Assembly (NCBI RefSeq): GCF_000230715.2
Contig: NC_019792.1
Span: forward strand, 62,001 to 126,000
Direction: 5' to 3'
Source of the DNA: Natronobacterium gregoryi SP2
GTDB lineage: Archaea > Halobacteriota > Halobacteria > Halobacteriales > Natrialbaceae
DNA length: 64,000 nt
A program made the translations under genes and the position numbers. Numbering within the stretch: position 1 is the first letter of the stretch; every line of letters starts with the position of its first letter. Below, piece by piece: positions 50,309 to 59,017 of the stretch. The notes beneath the pieces were generated by a model. It was not told the DNA's origin. It saw nothing but the letters and a program-made list of their open reading frames with translations, and made no database searches.

Positions 50309-51580
50309 ATGAACGGAACGCTGGATGCCGACGGCGACGGCCCCCTCGAGCGCGAAATACGAGTATTGCTCGGGGACCTCGGTCCGGCCGCGAGCCGACA
50401 CAACTGGCGTCGATCGGCCGTCGCCGTCGGCGAGGAGTGCGTCTTCGCCGGTCTCGCGGACGGTCGAGTGGTCGCCTACGACCTCACGGACGGCGAGCCA
50501 CGGGAACGCTGGAGCGTCGCCGGCGACGGGGAGCGTTACGTCGTCTCGATAGCCGTCGCCGACGGCTACCTCGTCGTCGGAGAACGAGGTCCCGAGGGGC
50601 GGATTCGCGTCCACTCGAGCGAGACCGGTGACCTCCTGTGGGAGTACGTCACCGCCGAAGACGTCGGCTCGCCCGCCGACGAGACGTTCTTCGCCCAGCC
50701 GTTCGTCGTCGACGTTCGGGTCGCCGACGGAACGGTCGTCGCCGCCTCCCGCCGGTACGAACGCGACGGCGACCTCCAGCAGTGGTCGAGCGTCGTCTAC
50801 GGCTTCGACCTCGAGGGTGGCCTCGAGTGGGCCTACAATGCCCGAGCCTCGCCGATCGCGTTCGACGTCGACGATCGTCGAGTAGCCGTCGGCTACAATC
50901 GCTGTCCGCCGAACCACGACCACGATCACGGACTCGTCGTGCTCGACAGAGAGACCGGTGACGAGATAGCGAACTGGGACCCCGGTACGTCGGGGGAGCG
51001 CCGCGTCGGTGACGTTTCCCTCACCGATGCGGGCATCGCCGTTGCCAGTCACGGCGACAAGCACGGCTATTTCCTCGACGACGACTGCGGCGAAGGATGG
51101 GGCATCGACCTCGCTAGCGAACGCGACCTCGACGGTGAGACGCTCTACGCCTATCCGAATCACGCCACCGTCGTCGACGGAACCGCCGTTTTCGTCACTG
51201 GGAACACCTTCGCCGAGGAGACTCGCGATCCCGACGGCCGCCATCCGCACGAGCATACGGCCGTCGGCGTCGATCTCGAGGACGGGACGAAACGCTGGTC
51301 GCACGACGTCCGCGGCTTCGCCCGCGGTGTCGCTCGAGACGGCGATCTCGTAGTGATCCCGTCGACACAGAACTTCCGTGAACGGGACGCCGAAACCCAC
51401 GCCGTCCACGTCATCGAGCCCGAAACAGGGCCGATCGAGCGTCGTCCGATCGAGGGGATCTCGACTGTGGCTTCCCTGTCGAACGATCGACTCGCCGTCA
51501 TCGAGGAACCGGTCGAATACCACGACGAAGGGGTTACGCGAGGGGCCTATCGGCTTCACACGTGGCGACTCGAGCGGTAG
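50309..51580 (+). CDS. Beta-propeller protein of unknown role in the B12 cluster
   Basis: A 423-residue soluble protein made of repeated four-stranded blades of the PQQ/quinoprotein kind. The repeated pattern is strand-G-VVAYDLTDGE, IRVHSSETGDLLWEYV, VYGFDLEGGLEWAY, VVLDRETGDEIANWD, VGVDLEDGTKRWSHD, VHVIEPETGPIERR. There is no signal peptide, so it acts in the cytoplasm, unlike periplasmic quinoproteins. Two His-rich spots (PPNHDHDHG and GRHPHEHT) could bind metal. Its tight coupling to the DUF3209-like gene suggests that the two act together. A GTG six bases earlier could be the start instead. Confidence 0.75.
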   Translation: MNGTLDADGDGPLEREIRVLLGDLGPAASRHNWRRSAVAVGEECVFAGLADGRVVAYDLTDGEPRERWSVAGDGERYVVSIAVADGYLVVGERGPEGRIRVHSSETGDLLWEYVTAEDVGSPADETFFAQPFVVDVRVADGTVVAASRRYERDGDLQQWSSVVYGFDLEGGLEWAYNARASPIAFDVDDRRVAVGYNRCPPNHDHDHGLVVLDRETGDEIANWDPGTSGERRVGDVSLTDAGIAVASHGDKHGYFLDDDCGEGWGIDLASERDLDGETLYAYPNHATVVDGTAVFVTGNTFAEETRDPDGRHPHEHTAVGVDLEDGTKRWSHDVRGFARGVARDGDLVVIPSTQNFRERDAETHAVHVIEPETGPIERRPIEGISTVASLSNDRLAVIEEPVEYHDEGVTRGAYRLHTWRLER

Positions 51581-51641
51581 GCGCTCACGGAGTCGCGATC
51601 GAGCGCCTTCTCTGCAGCCTTCGAATGCAAAATCGCGACAG

Positions 51642-51727
51642 TTATAGTAGCCACTGCAAGTCAATGCACACCTGATCGCACGAGTGCTGTGCGATCAGTG
51701 TGTAAATCGTTGCAGTTGTTACTATAG
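51642..51727. repeat. Long imperfect hairpin between converging genes
   Basis: Read as one strand, 51642-51681 folds on 51689-51727 with about 34 paired bases. The tip is a perfect 8-bp stem GATCGCAC/GTGCGATC with a 7-base loop, and the outer part pairs TATAGTAG...ACTGCAA with TTGCAGT...TACTATA. It could be a bidirectional terminator or a small mobile element. Confidence 0.65.
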
Positions 51728-51775
51728 AGTGGTTCGACGGCGGTTTGGTTGCGGGTCGATGCTCCTGTTTCGAGA

Positions 51776-52123
51776 TTACTCGTGGTCCCCGGGAGGCTCG
51801 CCGTCGACGCGGGACGCCTCGGGGCCGAACTCGCGTTCGAGCAGGGCAGGGATGTCGTCGGGCTGAACGTCGGAGTACCATTCGTTCTGGGGCTGGATCG
51901 TGATCGCCGTCCCGCCCTCGCTACAGAGTGCGAGACAGCCCGTGGTCGACACACCGATCGGCGACCAGAACGCGTTCCGCTCTCGAAGCCAATCTTTGAC
52001 GGCTTCGAGCGTCTCTTCGGCGCCGGCGTCGTGACAGCACGCGTACTCGGAGTCGCGGTCGGTCGTACAGACGAAGACGTGTGCGTCGAGCCGTTCTCGC
52101 TGTTCGGGTGTGCGGCGTTTCAT
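51776..52123 (-). CDS. Thioredoxin-like [2Fe-2S] ferredoxin
   Basis: A 115-residue protein of the thioredoxin-like ferredoxin family. The four likely cluster Cys are in HVFVCTTDRDSEYACCHD and TTGCLALCSEGG. The final strand TITIQPQNEWYSDVQPDDI is also family-like. It resembles the domain fused to cbiX2 and may be an alternative electron carrier. The ATG at 52123 gives the natural N-terminus (MKRRTPEQRERLDAHVFVC). It lies downstream of the chelatase gene on the same strand, 134 bases from its end. Confidence 0.8.
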   Translation of the reverse strand: MKRRTPEQRERLDAHVFVCTTDRDSEYACCHDAGAEETLEAVKDWLRERNAFWSPIGVSTTGCLALCSEGGTAITIQPQNEWYSDVQPDDIPALLEREFGPEASRVDGEPPGDHE

Positions 52124-52257
52124 TTGTATTCGGGACGGACGACGGGTTCGTTCACGTGCTGACGAGGACCTCGTCGGTTGCGGTTTCTCGCACGATTCCA
52201 CCTTCGTATCGCCGGAGTCAGTTGCAGTTTGTCCATCGATTGAAACCTCAGTTGTCT

Positions 52258-54330
52258 CTAATTTTCTCCGCATCCGACCGCCGATGCCGTTTCTGCCACC
52301 CGCTCGGCCGAGAGCTCCGAGAGTGGGAGCCGTTTCCCCCCGGTTTCGGTTTCGAGGATGCCGACCAGCCCTGCCCCATCGTCGCCGGCGTCGACGACCA
52401 CGACCTCGGAATCGGTTCGAGCCAGTCGACGCGCCGCTTCTCGCGTACTCGCCGTCGGGCTTCCCTCAGCGACGTTCGCCCGCCCGTCGGTCACGACGAC
52501 CACGAGGCTCGCGTCAGCGTCGGTTCGCGTCACGAGTCGGGTGGCTTCCTCGAGACCCGACGGCAGCGGCGTCCGGTCACCGGTCGGGAGTTCCTTCAGA
52601 TGGCGAGCGGCGAGCGTGACGCTATCGGTCGGCGGCAGGGCGACTTCGGCCTCCTCGCCGGCGACGGCCACGAACGCCACTTCGTCGCGGTGTTCGTAGG
52701 CGTCCTGCAGCAGGTTCATGACCGTCCCCTTGGCCTCGGCCATCGCCGGACGCATGGAGGCGCTGGCGTCGACGACGAAGACGATCAGGGAACCGGCTCG
52801 AGATTGTCTGACGGATTTTCGGAGGTCGCCTTCCTCGACGCGCGTCCGACCGTCAGTCGCAGCGGCCCGGACCGACGCGGCCGTGTCGACCGACTCGTCG
52901 GCGGTTGCACGCTCCGTCCGCACCCGTGCGCCACGGCCGCGGTCCGACGCCTGTGCGCGCACTCGAGTGCCATCGCCTCGAGTCGACGCGTCAGCTTCGA
53001 CGTCGTCGACGGGCGGCCGTTCTGCATCGCCGATTTCGGCCCGTTGCTGGCCCGGGACGAGCGGCGTCGCCTCGTCTTCGTCGTCGCCCTCGGCTGGCGC
53101 GTCCGCATCCTCCGGCTCACCGTCTCCAGTTCCGTCGTCATCGTCGGAGGCGTCACTCGAGGGCTGGCTCGAGCTGTCAGCGCCGTTACTGCCAGTGTCA
53201 CTCGAGTCGCCGGAGCCGTCGCCTCGAGCGTCGTTTCGGGGTTCGTCGTCCTCGCTCGCTTCGTCGCTGCTCGCTTCCGACTCGTCGGCTTCGCCCTCGC
53301 CGTCTCTCTCCTCGTCGTCCTCGTCGAAGTGATCCTCGAGTACGTCCTCCGGGTCCGGCGCGTCCTCGAACGGTCGACTCTGGAGGCGATGTGGTAGCGC
53401 CAGCCGAGCGGCCTCCGTCACGTCGGGTTGGATCACCTTCCGGCGACCCTCGAGCGCAGCGAGCGTCCGGGCAGTACGGGCGATGGCGATGTCTCCGCGG
53501 TGGCCGTCGACGCCCGCGTCGAGACAGAGGTCGGCGATTTCGCGCTTGAACTCGTCGGGGAGGGAAACCGTCTCGAGCAGGTCCCGTGCCTCGCGTAGCT
53601 GCTGTCGTCGGGCGGCGATATCGGCCTCGTAGCCGGCGGCGAACGTTTCGGGATCGGCGTTTCGCTCGAGTGCACGATCGATCACCGCGATGCGGTCGTC
53701 GACGTCACGACAGCCGGTGACGGTCGCCTGGAGGGAAAATCGATCCCGGAGCTGTGGCCGCAACTCGCCCTCTTCGGGGTTCATCGTCCCGATCAGGGTG
53801 AAGTCGGCGGGATGAGAGACGCTTACGCCGTCGCGTTCGACACGGTTGACGCCGCTCGCGGCCGCATCGAGGAGGACGTCCACGAGGTGGTCCTCGAGCA
53901 GGTTGACCTCGTCGACGTACAGGAACCCCCGATTCGCCTGCGCGAGCAGTCCGGGATCGAACTCTGCCTCGCCCTCGAGTGCGTCGGCAACGGAGAGCGT
54001 TCCGACGACGCTCTCGCGGGTTGCTCCGAGCGGAAGTGTTACCAGCGGAACGGGCCGGGTTTCGACTGCGAGGTCGTCGTGGTCGCGCGATCGACACGTC
54101 TCACACTGGCTGGCCGGATCGTCGGGTGGACAGCCGTACGGACAGTCCGCGACGGCCCGTTGGTCGGGTAGCAGGTCGACGAGTCCGCGGACGGCTGTCG
54201 ACTTCGCGGTTCCTTTCTCCCCCTGAACGAGCACGCCGTCGAGTCCGTCGTCGACTGCAACGGCGAGCAACGCCCGCTTCAGTTCCTCCTGTCCGACGAT
54301 CGCCGAAAACGGCGCTCGGTGACGCTCCAT
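52258..54330 (-). CDS. ChlI-ChlD-type chelatase AAA+/VWA fusion protein
   Basis: Motor subunit for the CobN cobaltochelatase, 690 residues. Residues 1-330 are an AAA+ ATPase of the Mg-chelatase I type: Walker A GEKGTAKST near 40, GTLSVADALEGE, Walker B GFLYVDEVNLLEDHLVDVLL, and TMNPEEGELRPQLRDRF. Residues 335-470 are a very acidic Asp/Glu/Ser linker. Residues 510-690 are a von Willebrand A domain with the MIDAS motif DASASM. This architecture joins BchI and BchD in one chain; in aerobic B12 synthesis the roles belong to CobS and CobT. It is divergent from cobN across a 48-base promoter. The ATG at 54330 is preferred over a TTG at 54342. Confidence 0.9.
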   Translation of the reverse strand: MERHRAPFSAIVGQEELKRALLAVAVDDGLDGVLVQGEKGTAKSTAVRGLVDLLPDQRAVADCPYGCPPDDPASQCETCRSRDHDDLAVETRPVPLVTLPLGATRESVVGTLSVADALEGEAEFDPGLLAQANRGFLYVDEVNLLEDHLVDVLLDAAASGVNRVERDGVSVSHPADFTLIGTMNPEEGELRPQLRDRFSLQATVTGCRDVDDRIAVIDRALERNADPETFAAGYEADIAARRQQLREARDLLETVSLPDEFKREIADLCLDAGVDGHRGDIAIARTARTLAALEGRRKVIQPDVTEAARLALPHRLQSRPFEDAPDPEDVLEDHFDEDDEERDGEGEADESEASSDEASEDDEPRNDARGDGSGDSSDTGSNGADSSSQPSSDASDDDDGTGDGEPEDADAPAEGDDEDEATPLVPGQQRAEIGDAERPPVDDVEADASTRGDGTRVRAQASDRGRGARVRTERATADESVDTAASVRAAATDGRTRVEEGDLRKSVRQSRAGSLIVFVVDASASMRPAMAEAKGTVMNLLQDAYEHRDEVAFVAVAGEEAEVALPPTDSVTLAARHLKELPTGDRTPLPSGLEEATRLVTRTDADASLVVVVTDGRANVAEGSPTASTREAARRLARTDSEVVVVDAGDDGAGLVGILETETGGKRLPLSELSAERVAETASAVGCGEN

Positions 54331-54378
54331 GTCGATGTACAAGTTTATTTGTAGTACCGAAATAATACTTTATCATCG
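54331..54378. promoter_or_regulatory. Divergent promoter between chelatase ATPase and cobN
   Basis: Only 48 bases separate two start codons. They contain the inverted repeat TACAA-GTTTAT-TTGTA (54338-54353) and AT-rich TATA candidates for both directions (AAGTTTATTT and AATAATACTTTAT). A regulator bound here would control both chelatase subunits together. Confidence 0.5.
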
Positions 54379-57300
54379 ATGCCGACGATCGGGTTATACA
54401 CGGCGACCGAAAACGAGTTAGGCGCGATACAGGAAGCCGCGAACCGGCTCGAGGGAATCGACCTCGACGTCCGTTCGGAGAGTGACCTCGAAGACGAGAC
54501 CGAACTCGAGACGTTCCTCGAGGCTCTCGAGTCCACCGACGTGGTGGTCTTCTGGCTCCACGGGGGCGAAGACAGTATGCCAGGATACGGGATGGCGACC
54601 GAGCGACTCGCCGAGGCGGGCGTCCCGCTGGTCGTGAAGGCGACGGGCGACGCCTACGCGCTCGAGGACACGACCGTCGCCGAACGCGACCGCGAACGAG
54701 TCTACGACTATCTCGAGCGAGGCGGAACGGTCAACGTCGCGAACTGCTGTCGGTATCTCGCAGCGGAGTACGGCGACTACGACGGCGAGTACGACGACCC
54801 AGTCGAACTTCCGACAGAAGGAGTCTACCATCCCGACTATCCAGCCGTCGAGTACGAAGACCTGCTCGAGACGCACGATCCAGGCCGGCCGACGGTCGGC
54901 GTCTGGTTCTACGAGTCCCACTGGACCCACGCCAACACCCGCTACGTCGACGCGCTCGTCGACGCACTCGAGGAGCGCGGCGTGAACGTGTTGCCGGCGT
55001 TCTGTAATCCGGCGACCGACGAGGAGGGCCAGGAGAACGCCGAGTGGGTCGCGAGAAACTGGTTCAGCGACGAGGACGGGCCGATCGTCGACGCCGTCGT
55101 CAGTTCCTTCATGTTCTCGCTGGGGATGAGCGAACGCGGTCGGTCGGCAAGCGATGAGGGTGGCACGGAGGAGATCTTCTTAGAGGAACTGGGCGTGCCC
55201 GTTCTGCAGGCGATCACGACGATGCGCTCGCGGTCGCGCTACGAGGCCAGTGATACGGGCGTGATGGGGTTCGAACTCGCGCTGTCCGTGGCGCTGCCGG
55301 AGTTCGACGGCAACGTTGTCACCCATCCCATCAGCGGGAAAGAGCGGATGGGCGACGAGGCCGGCGTCGGCACCGCGCCGAAACAGCATTTCCCGATCGA
55401 AGACCGGATCGACCACGTCGCCTCGCTCGCGGTCAACTGGGCGCAACTCCGTCACACGCCCAACGAGGAGAAGCAGGTCGCCGTCGTCCTCCACAACTAC
55501 CCGCCGAGCGACGACGGCATCGGAACCGCCTTCGGCCTCGACAGCCCCGAGAGCACGATCAACCTGCTCGAGGAACTCGAGGCTCGAGGCTACGACCTCG
55601 AGGATCGACCCGAGGACGGGCAGGCCCTCATCGACGAGTTGACCTCGCAACTCACGCTCGAGGATCGGTGGGTCGCTCCCGAGGACGTCCGCGAGTTGAG
55701 CGTCGACACCGTCTCGCCCGACCGATACGCGGAGTGGTTCGCGGACGCCGACGACCGGTTCTGCGAGCACGTAATCGAGGAGTGGGGCGAACCCCCCGAA
55801 CGCCCGTTCGCAATTCCTGGGATGGAGTGTGGCAACGTTCTGGTGACCGTCCAGCCGCCGCGCGGATTCGGGATGGACCCCTCCAAGGTCTACCACGATT
55901 CGGATCTGCAGCCGCCACACGACTACTACGCCTTCTACGCGTGGCTACGCGAGGCGTTCGAAGCCGACGCCGTCGTTCACCTGGGGACCCACGGCAGCCT
56001 CGAGTGGCTCCCCGGCAAGACCGTCGGGCTGGACGGCGAGAGCGCGCCCGACGCTCTGGTCTCCGATCTGCCGAACGTCTATCCCTACATCGTCAACAAC
56101 CCCGGCGAGGGAACCCAGGCCAAGCGGCGATCCTACGCTGCGATCGTCGACTACCTCACGCCCGTGATGCGGGCCGCCGGAACCTACGACGACCTGGCCG
56201 AACTCGAGGAACTGGCAAGCGAGTACCGCCAGGCCGGGATGGAAGACGCCCGAGCCGACGACGGAACGCAACTCGAGGCGCTGCTCCGGGAGAAAGTCGA
56301 GGAACTGGACCTGGCGGTGGAACTCGACATTGCGGGTTCGATAGACGAGAAGGCCGACGTCCGCGGCCCCGACGAAGCCGGCTCGAGTCTGGCGGAAGGT
56401 GACGTAGACGGCGAGGAGGTCGGTATCGACGACCTCGTCGAGCGGGTCCACGAGTACCTCACCGACGTCAAGACCACCCAGATCCGGATGGGGCTGCACA
56501 CGATGGGCGAGCCCCCGGAGGGCGACCGTCTCGTCGAGTATCTCGTCGCACTCACGCGCCTCGAGAATCCCGGCGCGCCGAGCCTGCGGGAAAGCGTCGC
56601 GGGCGCACTGGGCGTCGACTACGAGACGATGCTCGAGTCGCCGGGAACCTACGACGAGGACCTGGGACTGACCTACGCCGAGGCCGCCGACGTCGTCTAC
56701 GAGCAAAGTGTCACGTTGATCGAGACGCTCGCGGAACACGAGTTCGACGTACCCGTCTCCGAACTCGAGGGCGGTCCCGAAGACGAGGTCAACATCAACC
56801 TGCTCATCGTCGACCTCGAGACGATCGGCGACGCGCGCGCGAAACCCGGTGCACACGACGACCTTCGGGAGGTGCTCGCGTTCATCTGCGAGGAAGCCCA
56901 GCCCCGCGTTCAGGGGGCCGACGAGGAGGTTCCACGGACTGCCGACGCTCTCGAGGGCGAGTACGTTCCACCGGGAGGGTCGGGCGCGCCGACTCGTGGC
57001 GGCGTCGACCTGCTGCCGACTGCACGGAACTTCTACACGCTCGATCCCCGGAAGGTGCCCGCGAAAGCCGCCTGGCAGGTCGGCAAGGAGGTGGCGGAGG
57101 GTGTCCTCGAGCGCCACCACGAGGAGAGCGCGACTCCGAAGCAGTCGCAAGAAGGCGAGTACCCCGAGGAGATCGGGGTCGTCGTCTGGGGAACCCCGAC
57201 GATCCGGACCCGCGGGGAGACCATCGCCCAGGTGCTTGCGATGATGGGCGTCGAACCAGTCTGGACCGACGCGGGCCGGGTCGACGACGTCGAGCCGATC

Positions 57301-58281
57301 CCGCTCGAGGAACTCGGTCGTCCGCGGGTCGACGTCACCACGCGCGTCTCCGGACTGTTCCGCGACGCTTTCCCCGCCGCGGCGGGCGTGATCCACGACG
57401 CCGTCGACGCGGTGGTCGACCTCGACGAACCCCACGACATGAACTACGTGAAAAAGCACGTCGAAAAAGAGGCCGCGGAACTCGAGGCGGAGGGCCTCGA
57501 GGCCGACGAGGCTCGCGACGCCGTCATGGATCGGGTTTTCACCACGAAACCCGGCGGCTACGGAGCCGGGACGAACAAGGCCGTCGACGAGGGCAACTGG
57601 GACGACCGGTCGGATCTCGCCGACGTCTACGTCCAGTGGGGTGGCTACGCGATGGGCTCGAGAGGACGGGTCTCCGATGCCCACGATTCCTTCGAACGAC
57701 GGCTCTCGAACGTCGACGCCACCGTCAAACTCGAGGACACGATGGAACAAGACGAGTTCGACTCCTCGGACTGGTATGCCTTCCACGGCGGCTTCATCTC
57801 CGCAGTCTCGGAGGTCTCCGGTGAGGAACCCGCATCGTACGTTGGGGACTCTTCCGATCCGGACAACGTGGACGTCTACACCAACGAGGAGAAGGTCCGC
57901 AAGGCGATGCGCGCCCGCGTGCTCAACCCCGACTGGCTCGACTCCATGGAGGAACACGGCTACAAGGGCGCGGGCGACCTCTCGACGACGGTCGACGTCA
58001 CGCTGGGCTGGGACGCCACGACTGGCGTCGTCAGTGACCACCTCTGGGAAGAGGTCGCAGAGGCCTACGCCTTCGACGAGGATCGCCAGAAGTGGATGAC
58101 AGACGTCAATCCGTGGGCCCTCGAGTCGATCACGGCGACGCTGCTCGAGGCGATCGACCGGGGACTCTGGGGTGCAGACGAGGAGACCGAAGACAGGCTC
58201 CGGGACATCAACCTCTCCGTTGAGGGTGATCTGGAGGCGAAGACGACAGCGGAGATGGCGGAGGTGACCAACGATGACTGA
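54379..58281 (+). CDS. cobN: Cobaltochelatase, CobN subunit
   Basis: Large catalytic subunit of the ATP-dependent late cobalt-insertion complex, 1300 residues, homologous to Mg-chelatase H. Conserved blocks are HGGEDSMPGYGMA near 60, AFCNPATDEEGQENAEWV near 210, VVLHNYPPSDDGIGTAFGLD near 370, HLGTHGSLEWLPGKTVGLD near 535, GEGTQAKRRSYAAIVDYLTPVM near 575, and the C-terminal RVFTTKPGGYGAGTNKAVDEGNW near 1055 and VYVQWGGYAMGSRGR. Length agrees with CobN. Its stop overlaps the next gene, cbiC. Both the ATPase partner and the CbiX enzymes are nearby. Confidence 0.95.
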   Translation: MPTIGLYTATENELGAIQEAANRLEGIDLDVRSESDLEDETELETFLEALESTDVVVFWLHGGEDSMPGYGMATERLAEAGVPLVVKATGDAYALEDTTVAERDRERVYDYLERGGTVNVANCCRYLAAEYGDYDGEYDDPVELPTEGVYHPDYPAVEYEDLLETHDPGRPTVGVWFYESHWTHANTRYVDALVDALEERGVNVLPAFCNPATDEEGQENAEWVARNWFSDEDGPIVDAVVSSFMFSLGMSERGRSASDEGGTEEIFLEELGVPVLQAITTMRSRSRYEASDTGVMGFELALSVALPEFDGNVVTHPISGKERMGDEAGVGTAPKQHFPIEDRIDHVASLAVNWAQLRHTPNEEKQVAVVLHNYPPSDDGIGTAFGLDSPESTINLLEELEARGYDLEDRPEDGQALIDELTSQLTLEDRWVAPEDVRELSVDTVSPDRYAEWFADADDRFCEHVIEEWGEPPERPFAIPGMECGNVLVTVQPPRGFGMDPSKVYHDSDLQPPHDYYAFYAWLREAFEADAVVHLGTHGSLEWLPGKTVGLDGESAPDALVSDLPNVYPYIVNNPGEGTQAKRRSYAAIVDYLTPVMRAAGTYDDLAELEELASEYRQAGMEDARADDGTQLEALLREKVEELDLAVELDIAGSIDEKADVRGPDEAGSSLAEGDVDGEEVGIDDLVERVHEYLTDVKTTQIRMGLHTMGEPPEGDRLVEYLVALTRLENPGAPSLRESVAGALGVDYETMLESPGTYDEDLGLTYAEAADVVYEQSVTLIETLAEHEFDVPVSELEGGPEDEVNINLLIVDLETIGDARAKPGAHDDLREVLAFICEEAQPRVQGADEEVPRTADALEGEYVPPGGSGAPTRGGVDLLPTARNFYTLDPRKVPAKAAWQVGKEVAEGVLERHHEESATPKQSQEGEYPEEIGVVVWGTPTIRTRGETIAQVLAMMGVEPVWTDAGRVDDVEPIPLEELGRPRVDVTTRVSGLFRDAFPAAAGVIHDAVDAVVDLDEPHDMNYVKKHVEKEAAELEAEGLEADEARDAVMDRVFTTKPGGYGAGTNKAVDEGNWDDRSDLADVYVQWGGYAMGSRGRVSDAHDSFERRLSNVDATVKLEDTMEQDEFDSSDWYAFHGGFISAVSEVSGEEPASYVGDSSDPDNVDVYTNEEKVRKAMRARVLNPDWLDSMEEHGYKGAGDLSTTVDVTLGWDATTGVVSDHLWEEVAEAYAFDEDRQKWMTDVNPWALESITATLLEAIDRGLWGADEETEDRLRDINLSVEGDLEAKTTAEMAEVTNDD

Positions 58282-59017
58282 TGGGGAATACGACAGAGAG
58301 TACGCCGATCTTGGCGCAACGACACAGGAAGCGATGGACATCGCGGAGACGAGCATGGACATCGTCCAGCAGTTCGTTCCCGACGAGACGCTCGCCGACC
58401 GAGTACGTCAGAAGTCGGTCCACTCGATGGGTGACATCGAGTTCCAGCACCTGATACGCTTTACCGGCACGGACGATATCGGTGACGACGAGGACGCTCC
58501 CGTCCGGGCCGGCGCGAGAGCCGTCCTCGAGGAAGCCAACGTCGTCACGGACATCACGATGGCTCAGGCCGGAATTACTGGACGGGGTCACGACTGTGAA
58601 AAACACAAGGCGATCGGCCACGGAGCCGACCTCGCGAAAGAGACGGGGATAACCCGGACTGCTGCGGGCGTCCTCGAACTCGACGACGACGGCGTCTACG
58701 ATGGCGCGATCGTGACGATCGGCAACGCACCGACGGCCGCGTTCACACTGGCCGACTGCATCGAGAACGGAACGCGGCCGGCAGTCGTCGTCGCGACGCC
58801 TGTTGGCTTCGTCAAAGCCGAAGAGAGCCGCGAGCGCATCCGCAGTGTCAGCGACGAGTACGGTGTGCCAGCGATCACGAACGTCGGCCGACGCGGTGGC
58901 AGCGGCCTCGCCGCCGCGCTGACGAACGAACTGATCCACGTCGCTACGGACGCTCGAGCGGGCGATATCGACCTCGAGCGGACGGCCGACGCTCGAGCGA
59001 CCGAGGGGAGACGATGA
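58274..59017 (+). CDS. cbiC: Cobalt-precorrin-8 methylmutase
   Basis: Moves the methyl from C11 to C12 to give cobyrinic acid. It has 247 residues. Features are VRQKSVHSMGDIEFQHLIRF with the His that acts in the [1,5]-shift, VVTDITMAQAGITGRG, and ITRTAAGVLELDD followed by GAIVTIGNAPTAAFTL and PVGFVKAEESRE. It overlaps the cobN end by eight bases and the cbiE start by four. Confidence 0.92.
   Translation: MTDGEYDREYADLGATTQEAMDIAETSMDIVQQFVPDETLADRVRQKSVHSMGDIEFQHLIRFTGTDDIGDDEDAPVRAGARAVLEEANVVTDITMAQAGITGRGHDCEKHKAIGHGADLAKETGITRTAAGVLELDDDGVYDGAIVTIGNAPTAAFTLADCIENGTRPAVVVATPVGFVKAEESRERIRSVSDEYGVPAITNVGRRGGSGLAAALTNELIHVATDARAGDIDLERTADARATEGRR

Noticed and set aside
55945-58362. 805-codon open frame antisense to cobN
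   Set aside because: Shadow of cobN. No recognisable motif or start signal.
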